This document shows, one piece after another, positions 52,826 to 60,056 of a DNA stretch of 64,000 nucleotides. Position 1 is the stretch's first letter. The number at the start of each line of letters is the position of its first letter. Origin of the DNA: Stenotrophomonas maltophilia R551-3 (GTDB taxonomy: Bacteria > Pseudomonadota > Gammaproteobacteria > Xanthomonadales > Xanthomonadaceae); contig NC_011071.1 in NCBI RefSeq assembly GCF_000020665.1, positions 2,036,501 to 2,100,500 of the forward strand, in the 5' to 3' direction. A program made the translations under genes and the position numbers. The notes beneath the pieces were generated by a model. That model worked only from the letters and a program-made list of their open reading frames with translations, had not been told where the DNA came from and did no database searches.

Positions 52826-52962
52826 TGGACCCAGATCACATTCGGTTGCGTAGGGATGACGGCGCGAAAGTGCTGCAGTGGCGGGGCTTGCGCTTCGGCG
52901 GCGTGGTTGCGAACGAAACCAGTGCGGCGACGGAGTTCACGGAATGGATTCGGGAGCAGATT

Positions 52963-53001
52963 GGGGTCGGATCCCTTTTCAAAGAAAAGGGATCCGACCC
53001 C
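52963..53001. repeat. GGGGTCGGATCC dyad, fourth copy
   Basis: GGGGTCGGATCCCTTTTC and its complement with a 3-base centre (AAA). Part of the same family as 50407-50445. Confidence 0.75.
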
Positions 53002-53028
53002 AGCCACACATGGCCGGAGCGCACGCAA

Positions 53029-53061
53029 ACAAAAACCGCCGCCCCGAAGGGCGGCGGTTCA
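53029..53061 (-). terminator. Intrinsic terminator of the cheA (STAS-linked) operon
   Basis: Minus strand: CCGCCGCCC/GGGCGGCGG stem (53036-53058) then a T-run (AAAAA at 53031-53035 on plus), 20 bases beyond the cheA stop. Confidence 0.88.
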
Positions 53062-53081
53062 GTGCACGAACACAGTGTGGA

Positions 53082-55076
53082 TCAGGCGGCCTGCGGCATC
53101 CGCAGCGAGCGCACCAGGCCACCGATGTCGACGATCAGCGCCACGCGGCCATCGCCGAGGATGGTGGCACCGGACACCCCGCCGATGCGGCGGTAGTTGT
53201 TCTCAATGTTCTTCACCACCACCTGCTGCTGGCCGACCAGCTCGTCGACTTCCAGTGCGATCTTCTGGCCATCGCCTTCGACCACCACCACCAGCGATTC
53301 GCTGCCGGGGGCGCGGTTACCGTAGCCGTAGTACTCGCTCAGCGACAGGATCGGCAGGTATTCGCCACGCACGCGCAGCACGCGGCCTTCGCCGGCCATG
53401 CTGCGGATGTCCTCGGGCTGCGGCTGCAGTGCCTCCAGCACGTAGGCCAGCGGCAGGATCAGGGTTTCGCCGGCCACCGCCACGGTCATGCCATCGAGGA
53501 TGGCCAGGGTCAGCGGCAGGCGGATCAGCGTGCGCGTGCCGGTGCCGAGGCCGCTTTCGATCTGCACTTCGCCACCCAGTGCCTGGATGTTGCGGCGGAC
53601 CACGTCCATGCCGACGCCGCGGCCGGACAGGTCGGTGACCGCGTCTGCAGTGGAGAAGCCGGGCTGGAAGATCAGGTCCCAGACCTGCGAATCGGTCGGG
53701 TTGTCCGGTACGGCCAGACCGCGCTCGCTGGCCTTGGCGAGGATCTTGGCACGGTCCAGGCCGCGGCCGTCGTCGCTGACTTCGATGACGATGTGGCCGC
53801 CCTGGTGCGATGCCGCCAGGGTGATCGTGCCGGTTTCATCCTTGCCCGCACCACGTCGCACGTCCGGCATTTCCAGGCCGTGGTCGATCGAGTTGCGCAC
53901 CAGGTGGACCAGCGGATCGGCAATCTTCTCGATCAGGCCCTTGTCCAGCTCGGTGCCTTCGCCGACGGTGCGCAGACGGACCTGCTTGCCGAGACGGCCG
54001 GAGAGGTCGCGGACCAGGCGCGGGAAGCGGCGGAACACTGCATCGACCGGCAGCATGCGCACACCGATCACCGCTTCCTGCAGGTCGCGTGTATTGCGTT
54101 CAAGCTGGTCCAGGCCGGCAAACAGGCTCTCGGCGTGGACCGGGTCCAGCGCGTGCGAGACCTGCTTGAGCATGGCCTGGGTGATGACCAGTTCGCCGAC
54201 CAGGTTGATCAGTGCATCGACCTTGTCGACGCTGACGCGGATCGAGGTCTCCGCCTCCTGGCTGCCACCACCGCTGGCGGCAGGAGCGGCGGCCGCAGCC
54301 GGTGCAGCAACAGGTGTGGAAAGGGCAGCAGCGGACGCAGCCGGGGCCTGCGTGGCCAGGCTCGGCGGTGCGGCCGGACGGATGTCCAGCTCGCAGTCGT
54401 CCAGTACCCAGGCGAAGGTGTCTTCAATCTTGCTGCGCGGCACCTTGCCGACCAGTCCCAGGTCCCACGCCAGGTGGGCCTCGAGCGGGTCGAGCTGGGC
54501 GAAGCCGGGCAGGCGTTCCATGCGCGCAGCCACCTGCAGCGAACCGAGGTGTTCCAGTTCGCGGATGATGCGCAGTGGATCGTTGCCGCTCATGAACAGC
54601 GACGGCGCCGGGGTGAAGCCGATCTGCCAGGCTTCCGGCGTGTCGTCCACCTTGGCAACCGGGGCGGCCGGTGCGCTTGATGCCGCCTGGCCGGACAGTA
54701 CGGCTTCCAGGCGCGCCTTCACCGCGACGACGGCGGCCGGATCGGCGGCCTGGCCGTGCTCGGCTTCGCGCAGCAGGGCGCGCAGCACATCCACCGAAGA
54801 CAGCATGGCGTCGACAGCGTGGCCTTCCAGTGCCCGCTTGCCTGCACGCAGCTCATCGAGCAGCGTTTCCAGCACGTGGGTCAGGCCGGCAATCGCATCG
54901 AAGCCGAAGGTGCCGGCGCCGCCCTTGATCGAGTGGGCGGCGCGGAACACCGAATTGATGATCTCCGCGTCCTGCTGCCCCGATTCCAGGGCCAGCAGGC
55001 CAGCCTCCATCGCGTCGAGGCCTTCGCGGCTCTCCTCGAAGAAGGTGGCGTGGAAGCGTTGCAGGTCCATGCTCAT
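53082..55076 (-). CDS. cheA: Chemotaxis histidine kinase CheA (with P2-like domain)
   Basis: 664 residues. P1/HPt with phospho-acceptor H48 (FRAAHSIKGGAGTFGF), a P2-like CheY-docking region (about 155-225; LRIIRELEHLGSLQVAARME), Ala/Pro linker, P3 dimerisation, P4 ATPase (HLVRNSIDHGLEM, DDGRGLD, GRGVGMDVVRRN) and a C-terminal CheW-like P5. It phosphorylates CheY/CheB. It is transcribed with a STAS protein and its own CheY (55122), so it is a second signalling unit beside the CheA at 60057. A terminator follows. Confidence 0.97.
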   Translation of the reverse strand: MSMDLQRFHATFFEESREGLDAMEAGLLALESGQQDAEIINSVFRAAHSIKGGAGTFGFDAIAGLTHVLETLLDELRAGKRALEGHAVDAMLSSVDVLRALLREAEHGQAADPAAVVAVKARLEAVLSGQAASSAPAAPVAKVDDTPEAWQIGFTPAPSLFMSGNDPLRIIRELEHLGSLQVAARMERLPGFAQLDPLEAHLAWDLGLVGKVPRSKIEDTFAWVLDDCELDIRPAAPPSLATQAPAASAAALSTPVAAPAAAAAPAASGGGSQEAETSIRVSVDKVDALINLVGELVITQAMLKQVSHALDPVHAESLFAGLDQLERNTRDLQEAVIGVRMLPVDAVFRRFPRLVRDLSGRLGKQVRLRTVGEGTELDKGLIEKIADPLVHLVRNSIDHGLEMPDVRRGAGKDETGTITLAASHQGGHIVIEVSDDGRGLDRAKILAKASERGLAVPDNPTDSQVWDLIFQPGFSTADAVTDLSGRGVGMDVVRRNIQALGGEVQIESGLGTGTRTLIRLPLTLAILDGMTVAVAGETLILPLAYVLEALQPQPEDIRSMAGEGRVLRVRGEYLPILSLSEYYGYGNRAPGSESLVVVVEGDGQKIALEVDELVGQQQVVVKNIENNYRRIGGVSGATILGDGRVALIVDIGGLVRSLRMPQAA

Positions 55077-55121
55077 GGCAGTGGCGATCCGGAAGCGAAG
55101 AGGGGGAGCAGTGCGGGGCGA

Positions 55122-55487
55122 TCAGCCCAGCACTTTCTGCACGGTGGCGACGAGCTGTTCGGGGTTGAACGGCTTGACCAGCCAGCCGGTGGCACCGGCG
55201 GCCTTGCCTTCGGACTTCTTGTCGGCGGCCGATTCGGTGGTCAGCATCAGCAGCGGGGTGAACTTGTAGTCCGGCAACTGGCGCAGTTCGCGGATCAGCG
55301 CGATGCCGTCCATGTTCGGCATGTTGACGTCGGTGACCACCGCATTGAAGCGCTGGCCCTTTGCGCGACCGAGCGCGACCGCGCCGTCTTCGGCTTCTTC
55401 GACGGCAAAACCGGCCGAGGTGAGGGCGAAGGAAACCATCTGGCGCATCGACGCCGAATCGTCCACCACCAAGATACGTGCGCTCAT
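55122..55487 (-). CDS. cheY: Single-domain response regulator CheY (STAS-linked)
   Basis: 121 residues, receiver only: ILVVDDSASMRQMVSFAL, phospho-Asp in AVVTDVNMPNMDG, Thr/Ser in LMLTTESA and Lys in WLVKPFNPEQ. It would be phosphorylated by the neighbouring CheA. Its ATG overlaps the STAS gene stop. It is distinct from the CheY at 62509. Confidence 0.95.
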   Translation of the reverse strand: MSARILVVDDSASMRQMVSFALTSAGFAVEEAEDGAVALGRAKGQRFNAVVTDVNMPNMDGIALIRELRQLPDYKFTPLLMLTTESAADKKSEGKAAGATGWLVKPFNPEQLVATVQKVLG

Positions 55488-55792
55488 GCAGCGTTCTCCA
55501 CAGATTTCAGGTTGTCATGGGTTACGTCCAGGCCCAGGGCCTGGGTGACGCCCAGCAGGCGTGCGGCGTCACGGAAGGTTGCGGTGCAACCGTGGAAGCC
55601 GGTGCCAAGGCCTGCCTCGCGGCGGGCCTGCACGAACGCACACAGCACCTGCACGGCGGCCGTGTGGATGCGGGTGACCTGGCTCGCATCCAGGGTCAGC
55701 TCGCCTGCCTCTGCCACCAGTGGCGAAAGGCGGTTCTTGAGCTCGGTGCTGCTCTCGATGCCGAGATCCTCACCCAGTTCGACAATGCTCAT
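55484..55792 (-). CDS. STAS-domain protein
   Basis: 102 residues from ATG 55792 (MSIVELGED); an upstream Met at 55807 is possible. Single STAS fold: LGIESSTELKNRLSPLVAEA, ELTLDASQVTRIHTAAVQVL with Thr/His in the usual phosphoserine position. STAS proteins near cheA occur in other proteobacteria, perhaps as phospho-switch partners. First gene of STAS-cheY-cheA; a FliA promoter match lies 31-57 bases upstream. Confidence 0.85.
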   Translation of the reverse strand: MSIVELGEDLGIESSTELKNRLSPLVAEAGELTLDASQVTRIHTAAVQVLCAFVQARREAGLGTGFHGCTATFRDAARLLGVTQALGLDVTHDNLKSVENAA

Positions 55793-55822
55793 GCTTGCTC
55801 CGGACAAACGGTTCCGTGATCC

Positions 55823-55849
55823 ATAACGGCACCCCAGCGGGGTTCTTTA
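55823..55849 (-). promoter_or_regulatory. Sigma-28-like promoter of STAS-cheY-cheA
   Basis: Minus strand: TAAAGAAC, 11 bases, GCCGTTAT. Exact -35 core and spacing, one or two -10 mismatches. Confidence 0.7.
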
Positions 55850-55886
55850 GGGGAATCGGCGCGGGGCGTCGATGCGGTCGCTGTTG

Positions 55887-56072
55887 AAAAGGGGACGGAG
55901 GGGATTAAGTCGCAACTGGCTCGGCGCTTTGCGCCGATGCGGTGCCTGTCGGGGACGCAAGGAGTTGATCCGTTGGATCAACACCTTACGTCCCCACTGC
56001 GTGGTCGCCGTTGCCGAGGGTGGCTGCGGGAGAGCCTGGTCGATTGCGACTTAATCCCCTCCGTCCCCTTTT
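55887..56072. repeat. 27-bp-arm inverted repeat, long-loop copy
   Basis: The same perfect 27-bp arms as at 3518-3591 (55887-55913/56046-56072) enclose 132 bases. That interior folds further: GGGGACGCAAGGAGTTGATCC pairs imperfectly with GGATCAACACCTTACGTCCCC around a short tip. No coding sign was found. It lies 5 bases beyond the parP stop. Confidence 0.78.
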
Positions 56073-56077
56073 TCCGC

Positions 56078-57367
56078 TCAGCTCAACAGCTGTGTGGCAT
56101 CGAGCAGGATCATCGGCCGCTGGCTGACCCGGGCCACGCCGCGGAACAGATCATTGGAAATCTGGCAGATGCGCGCCGTATCAGGCGGCTCGATCTGCGA
56201 ATCGGTGAGGTTGGCGACGTCTTCCACGGCCGACACGCGCAGGCCGAGGGTCTCGCCGTTTTCCTCCAGCACCACGATGCGGGTCTGGGCGTCGTCCTCG
56301 GCAGCGGTGGCGCCCAGGTGCAGGCCCAGGTCCATCACCGGCACCACCTGGCCACGCAGGTTCATGATGCCGAGCATGGCCGGAGCGGTGCCGCGCAACG
56401 GCAGCAACGGTACCGGCAGGACCACCTCCTGCACCTTCAGCAGTTCCAGTGCATAGGCCTGGGCACCACAACGCAGGCGCAGCCAGCGCGAGGTGCGCTC
56501 GCCGGCGCGGCGGTTCTGCGGATGCGGGCTGCTGGCCGGGCGGTGTGCCTGCGCCTGCAGCTCCTGCCAGGTGCCAGGTCGGTTGCCGCTGGGTGCGTCC
56601 ACGGCCACGCGCGGCGGCGGTGCTGCCGCAGCCGGTGCAGCGGTGGGGCGTGGTGCGGGCGCCAGTGCTGCAACCGCGGCGGGCGGCGGCGTGGGGACGT
56701 CTTCGCCACCGGCGGCCGCCTCGAATGCGGCCTGCAGGCCGGGGCTGTCGGTGTGGGCGAGACGATGGCTGTCGGCCGGATCGGTCTCGTAGATCACCTC
56801 ATCCGGCAGATCGTCCCAGGTTGGCTCCGGGGCGGACGTTGCAGTGGCTGGGGTCGGCGCAGGAGCGGTCTCGTGGATCACCTCGTCCGGCAGGTCATCC
56901 CAGGTCGGTTCGCGTTCCGGTGCCGTTGTGCTCGCCGGGCGTGGCCCGGCGCTACCCGGTGCAGAGGCGGCCTCGAAGGTGGCTTCCAGCGCTGCATCGT
57001 CCACGGCGGGGGTAGCGGCGACGGTTTCGGTCTCGTAGATCACCTCGGCCGGCAGGTCGTCCCAGGTGGGCTCGCGTTCCGGTTCCGCTGCGCTCGCCGG
57101 GCGTGGCCCGGCGCTGCCCGGTGCAGATGCGGCCTCGAAGGCGGCTTCCAGCGCGGCGTCGTCCACGGCAGGCGCAGCGGCGACGGTTTCGGTTTCGTAG
57201 ATCACTTCGGCCGGCAGGTCATCCCAGGTCGGCTCGCGTTCCGGTGCCGCTGTGCTCGCCGGGCGTGATCCGGTGCTGGCCAGCGGCGGCACGGCGGGTG
57301 ATGCCACGGCGATCGCCTCGCCCAGCAGCTCGTCCAGATAGTCGTCCAGTACACCGGTGCTGTTCAT
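56078..57367 (-). CDS. parP: CheW-domain protein with repeat-rich N-terminus (ParP-like)
   Basis: 429 residues. N-terminal low-complexity region (about 1-275) with tandem 54-residue units containing EREPTWDDLPAEVIYET and ending SAPGSAGPRPAS. A C-terminal CheW-like domain (about 280-425) includes WLRLRCGAQAYALELLKVQE, MLGIMNLRGQVVPVMDLGLH. In Pseudomonas and Vibrio the CheW-like protein next to the ParA-type ATPase (ParC) in this cluster is ParP, which tethers CheA arrays to the pole. Gene order motC-motD-parC-parP supports this. Start overlaps the parC stop. The ParP assignment is by context and domain; a plain extended CheW is the alternative. Confidence 0.85.
   Translation of the reverse strand: MNSTGVLDDYLDELLGEAIAVASPAVPPLASTGSRPASTAAPEREPTWDDLPAEVIYETETVAAAPAVDDAALEAAFEAASAPGSAGPRPASAAEPEREPTWDDLPAEVIYETETVAATPAVDDAALEATFEAASAPGSAGPRPASTTAPEREPTWDDLPDEVIHETAPAPTPATATSAPEPTWDDLPDEVIYETDPADSHRLAHTDSPGLQAAFEAAAGGEDVPTPPPAAVAALAPAPRPTAAPAAAAPPPRVAVDAPSGNRPGTWQELQAQAHRPASSPHPQNRRAGERTSRWLRLRCGAQAYALELLKVQEVVLPVPLLPLRGTAPAMLGIMNLRGQVVPVMDLGLHLGATAAEDDAQTRIVVLEENGETLGLRVSAVEDVANLTDSQIEPPDTARICQISNDLFRGVARVSQRPMILLDATQLLS
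56933..57279 (-). repeat. 162-bp tandem coding repeats carrying SMAG sequences in frame
   Basis: SMAG copies lie inside the parP coding sequence at 56933-56955 (intact GTAG end), 57095-57117 (GTAG changed to GCAG) and 57257-57279 (decayed), exactly 162 bp apart. They are translated as GSAGPRPA. Confidence 0.85.
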
Positions 57368-58146
57368 GCGGCCTGCTCCAGGGCGCGAGCATCCTCGCCG
57401 AGGATCCAGTTCAGGGCGCGACGGTACGCAGCCAGGCCGCGGCCCGGGTAGTCCTCGCCGACGCTCGGCAGGGTCAGGCCGGCGGCATTGCTGATGCGCG
57501 TATCGATCGGAATCGCGTCTTCCCATACACGCGCGCCATGACGGTCCTGCATGGTGCGCAGCGACTCGTTGCCGGCGCGGGTGCGGCGATCGAACAGGGT
57601 CGGCAGGATCGAGATCGGCAACGGGCGGCGGCGCGAACGTTCGACCATCTCGCCGGTGCGGACCATGCCGTCCAGTCCATGCAGCGCCAGCGGTTCGGCC
57701 TGGGTCGGAATGATCAGGCGGTCGGCCGCGGCCAGTGCGTTGATCATCAGCAGGCCGAGGGTCGGCGCGCAGTCCAGCAGGATGTAGTCGTGCTGTCCCT
57801 GATGGCGGGCAAGCGCGTTCTGCAGGGCCAGGCCGAGGCCGGGCTGGTTGGCGCTCCGGCGCTCCAGCGTGGCCAGCGCCGACTGCGCACAGACGTAGTC
57901 CAGGCCATGGATGCTGCTGGCGTGGCACAAGCTGGACAGGTCGGCCGGAGGCGCACCGAACAGTTCCAGCACGCCGGCCGGCGGTGGATCCACCGGTACG
58001 CCGAAGGCGCGGCTGAGCGAGGCATGCGGATCGAGGTCGATCAGCAGCACGCGGTGGCCCATTGCAGCCAGGCCACGGCCGAGGGCGAGGGTGGTAGTGG
58101 TCTTGCCGACTCCGCCCTTCTGGTTGGCGACTGCCCAGATGCGCAT
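57364..58146 (-). CDS. parC: ParA-family ATPase (chemotaxis polar-localisation ParC/Soj)
   Basis: 260 residues. Deviant Walker A at the N-terminus (ANQKGGVGKTTTTLALGRGL), Walker A' LLIDLDPHASLSR and Walker B YILLDCAPTLGLLMINAL. In the equivalent Pseudomonas cluster this protein (Soj-like) positions chemotaxis arrays at the pole together with the CheW-like ParP encoded next to it. It is not the chromosomal ParA: no parB and no origin context are seen. Located between motD (4 bases upstream) and parP (overlap). Confidence 0.93.
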   Translation of the reverse strand: MRIWAVANQKGGVGKTTTTLALGRGLAAMGHRVLLIDLDPHASLSRAFGVPVDPPPAGVLELFGAPPADLSSLCHASSIHGLDYVCAQSALATLERRSANQPGLGLALQNALARHQGQHDYILLDCAPTLGLLMINALAAADRLIIPTQAEPLALHGLDGMVRTGEMVERSRRRPLPISILPTLFDRRTRAGNESLRTMQDRHGARVWEDAIPIDTRISNAAGLTLPSVGEDYPGRGLAAYRRALNWILGEDARALEQAA

Positions 58147-58150
58147 CGGT

Positions 58151-59167
58151 TTACTCCTTCATTGCCGGGGGAACGGCGGCGCCGACACGGCTGCCAGCCG
58201 GCACCGGCGGCAACTTCACCGGTGCGATGGGGGAGGTGGGGGCGGTAGCCGGAGTTGCGGCGGCTTGTTCGGTGCCGGTGCTGTTGGCAGCACCGGTTGC
58301 GGCGTTCAGGCGCTGGCCCAGCGGATCGACCGCGTGGGTGGTATCGGCCAGGATGATGACCATCACCCGCCGGTTGCGGTTGCGGCCCTGCGCGCTGTCG
58401 TTCTCTTCGCGCGGGCGGAACTGGCCGTAGCCGACCATCGCCAGCCGCGAGGGCTGCACGCCCTGGTCGGCGAACAGATGCACCACGCTGGCTGCGCGTC
58501 CGGCCGACAGTTCCCAGTTCGACGGGAAGGTGGCGGTGGCGATCGGCACGTTGTCGGTGTGGCCTTCCACGCGCACGCTGTTGGGCACGTCGCGCAGCAC
58601 CTCGGCCAGGCTGGCCAGGGTCTGCCGCGCGTGCACGTCCAGCGCGGCCGAGCCGGTCGGGAAGAGGATGTCGCTGTTGATCTCCACTTCGATCCACAGC
58701 TCGGTGCGGCGCACGCTGATCATGCCGCGGTCGATCAGCGGTGCCAGCGCGGCGGTCAGGCGGTCGGCGATGCTGCTGAGCTGGCGCTCGGCGCGCGCGA
58801 TCTGTTCCTGGTTGTGCACCGATACCGGCATGCGCATCTGCGAAGCCATCGATGGCAGCAGCGTCGGATCGTGCGACGGCGCTGGTGCCGATGGGCCGAC
58901 CTTGGTGCCGGACTTGATCACCGACGGGCTGTCCCAGCCGCCACCCTGCACCTGCTTGTTGCCGACCTGCACCGGATTGATGGTGCGCGGTGCGCCACCG
59001 AAGGCATCGGTGAGCGCGTCGGCCATGATCCGGTACTTGCCCTCGTTGACCGAGGAGATCGCGTACATGACCACGAAGAAGGCGAGCAGCAGCGTCATCA
59101 GGTCGGCATAGGGGATCGCCCATGCTTCATGGTTGGCGTGCTCTTCGTGGTGCTTGCGGCGGGCCAT
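58151..59167 (-). CDS. motD: Flagellar motor stator protein MotD (MotB family)
   Basis: 338 residues. N-terminal membrane helix with the proton-channel Asp: WAIPYADLMTLLLAFFVVMY. C-terminal OmpA-like peptidoglycan-binding domain (about 160-285; VEGHTDNVPIATATFPSNWE, LSAGRAASVV, GYGQFRP, NRNRRVMVII). A Pro/Ala tail of about 60 residues follows. It pairs with MotC to form a stator. One base separates its start from the motC stop, so the two are one unit. Confidence 0.95.
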   Translation of the reverse strand: MARRKHHEEHANHEAWAIPYADLMTLLLAFFVVMYAISSVNEGKYRIMADALTDAFGGAPRTINPVQVGNKQVQGGGWDSPSVIKSGTKVGPSAPAPSHDPTLLPSMASQMRMPVSVHNQEQIARAERQLSSIADRLTAALAPLIDRGMISVRRTELWIEVEINSDILFPTGSAALDVHARQTLASLAEVLRDVPNSVRVEGHTDNVPIATATFPSNWELSAGRAASVVHLFADQGVQPSRLAMVGYGQFRPREENDSAQGRNRNRRVMVIILADTTHAVDPLGQRLNAATGAANSTGTEQAAATPATAPTSPIAPVKLPPVPAGSRVGAAVPPAMKE

Positions 59168-59168
59168 G

Positions 59169-59909
59169 TCAGTGCAGGAAGCCGGAGAGGTTGGTTTCGA
59201 TGTTGCGCGGGTTCTCGCCCTGGGCGATGGAGATCAGGCCTTCGATGATCATTTCGCGGTCGCGGGTATTGTGCGAGATCACACTCTTGAGCTTGGCGGC
59301 GATCGGCAGGAACAGCAGGTTGGCCGAGGCGATGCCGTAGATGGTGGCGGTGAACGCGGCGGCGATGCCATGGCCGAGCTTGCTTGGGTCGGCGAGGTTC
59401 TTCATCACCGCGATCAGGCCGAGCACGGCACCGATGATGCCCAGCGTGGGCGCGTAGATGCCCATCGCCTCGAAGACCTTGGCGCCGGCCTGGTCCTGAT
59501 GCTCCTGGCTGCCCAGTTCGATTTCCAGCATGTGCCGGATTGATTCGGGCTCGACGCCGTCCACCAGCAGCTGCAGGCCCTTGCGCAGGAATGGGTCCTG
59601 CTGTGCTTCCACCTGTGCTTCCAGGCCCAGCAGGCCCTGGCGGCGGGCGATGTTGCTCCATTCGACGATCTGCTGGATCAGTTCGCGGCGGTCGCTGTGC
59701 GGCGGGCGCACGACCCAGCGCACGATCTTGAAGGCGTGCTTGAACACCGCCGGCGAGGTGTGCAGCAGGATCGCGGCGACGGTACCGACGATGACGATCA
59801 CGAACGCGGCAGGCGACCACAGCGACGCCAGGCCGGCGCCCTTGAGGATGCTGCCGCCGACCAGCGAGGCCAGGGCGAGAAAGAGTCCAATGAGGCTGAG
59901 TCTATCCAT
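59169..59909 (-). CDS. motC: Flagellar motor stator protein MotC (MotA family)
   Basis: 246 residues. Four membrane helices (LSLIGLFLALASLVGGSIL, AAFVIVIVGTVAAILLHTS, APTLGIIGAVLGLIAVMKNL, GIAAAFTATIYGIASANLLF) and a large cytoplasmic loop. It forms the torque-generating stator with MotD. ATG 59909 gives MDRLSLIG. A FliA promoter ends only 7 bases upstream, so its transcript from that promoter would be leaderless; a GTG at 59948 is less likely. Confidence 0.95.
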   Translation of the reverse strand: MDRLSLIGLFLALASLVGGSILKGAGLASLWSPAAFVIVIVGTVAAILLHTSPAVFKHAFKIVRWVVRPPHSDRRELIQQIVEWSNIARRQGLLGLEAQVEAQQDPFLRKGLQLLVDGVEPESIRHMLEIELGSQEHQDQAGAKVFEAMGIYAPTLGIIGAVLGLIAVMKNLADPSKLGHGIAAAFTATIYGIASANLLFLPIAAKLKSVISHNTRDREMIIEGLISIAQGENPRNIETNLSGFLH

Positions 59910-59916
59910 GGGTCCG

Positions 59917-59943
59917 GTATCGGCTTGTGTGAATGGGACTTGA
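59917..59943 (-). promoter_or_regulatory. Sigma-28 promoter directly upstream of motC
   Basis: Minus strand: TCAAGTCC, 11 bases, GCCGATAC. The predicted transcription start, about 7 bases past the -10, coincides with the motC ATG. Confidence 0.75.
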
Positions 59944-59988
59944 GACACCGGGAAGTCGTGTACAGACGGTAGTCACAGTTTTTCGGGT

Positions 59989-60052
59989 CACCGGGCATGG
60001 CCCGGCGCTACCCTGGGCGGCCGCTTCCGGTAGCGCCGGGCCATGCCCGGCG
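59989..60052. repeat. SMAG inverted pair between motC and cheA
   Basis: Inverted unit 59989-60011 (ending GGCGCTAC) and forward unit 60030-60052 (GTAGCGCCGGGCC), 5 bases beyond the cheA stop. Confidence 0.88.
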
Positions 60053-60056
60053 GGGT

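Noticed and set aside
56933..57279. Possible CRISPR-like regularly spaced repeats
   Set aside because: The 162-bp periodicity lies within one open reading frame and the units are coding repeats; there are no short unique spacers and no cas genes.
57364..58146. Chromosomal partition ParA near the origin
   Set aside because: No parB, parS-like sites or DnaA boxes were seen. The motC-motD-ParA-CheW-like order is the chemotaxis localisation module.
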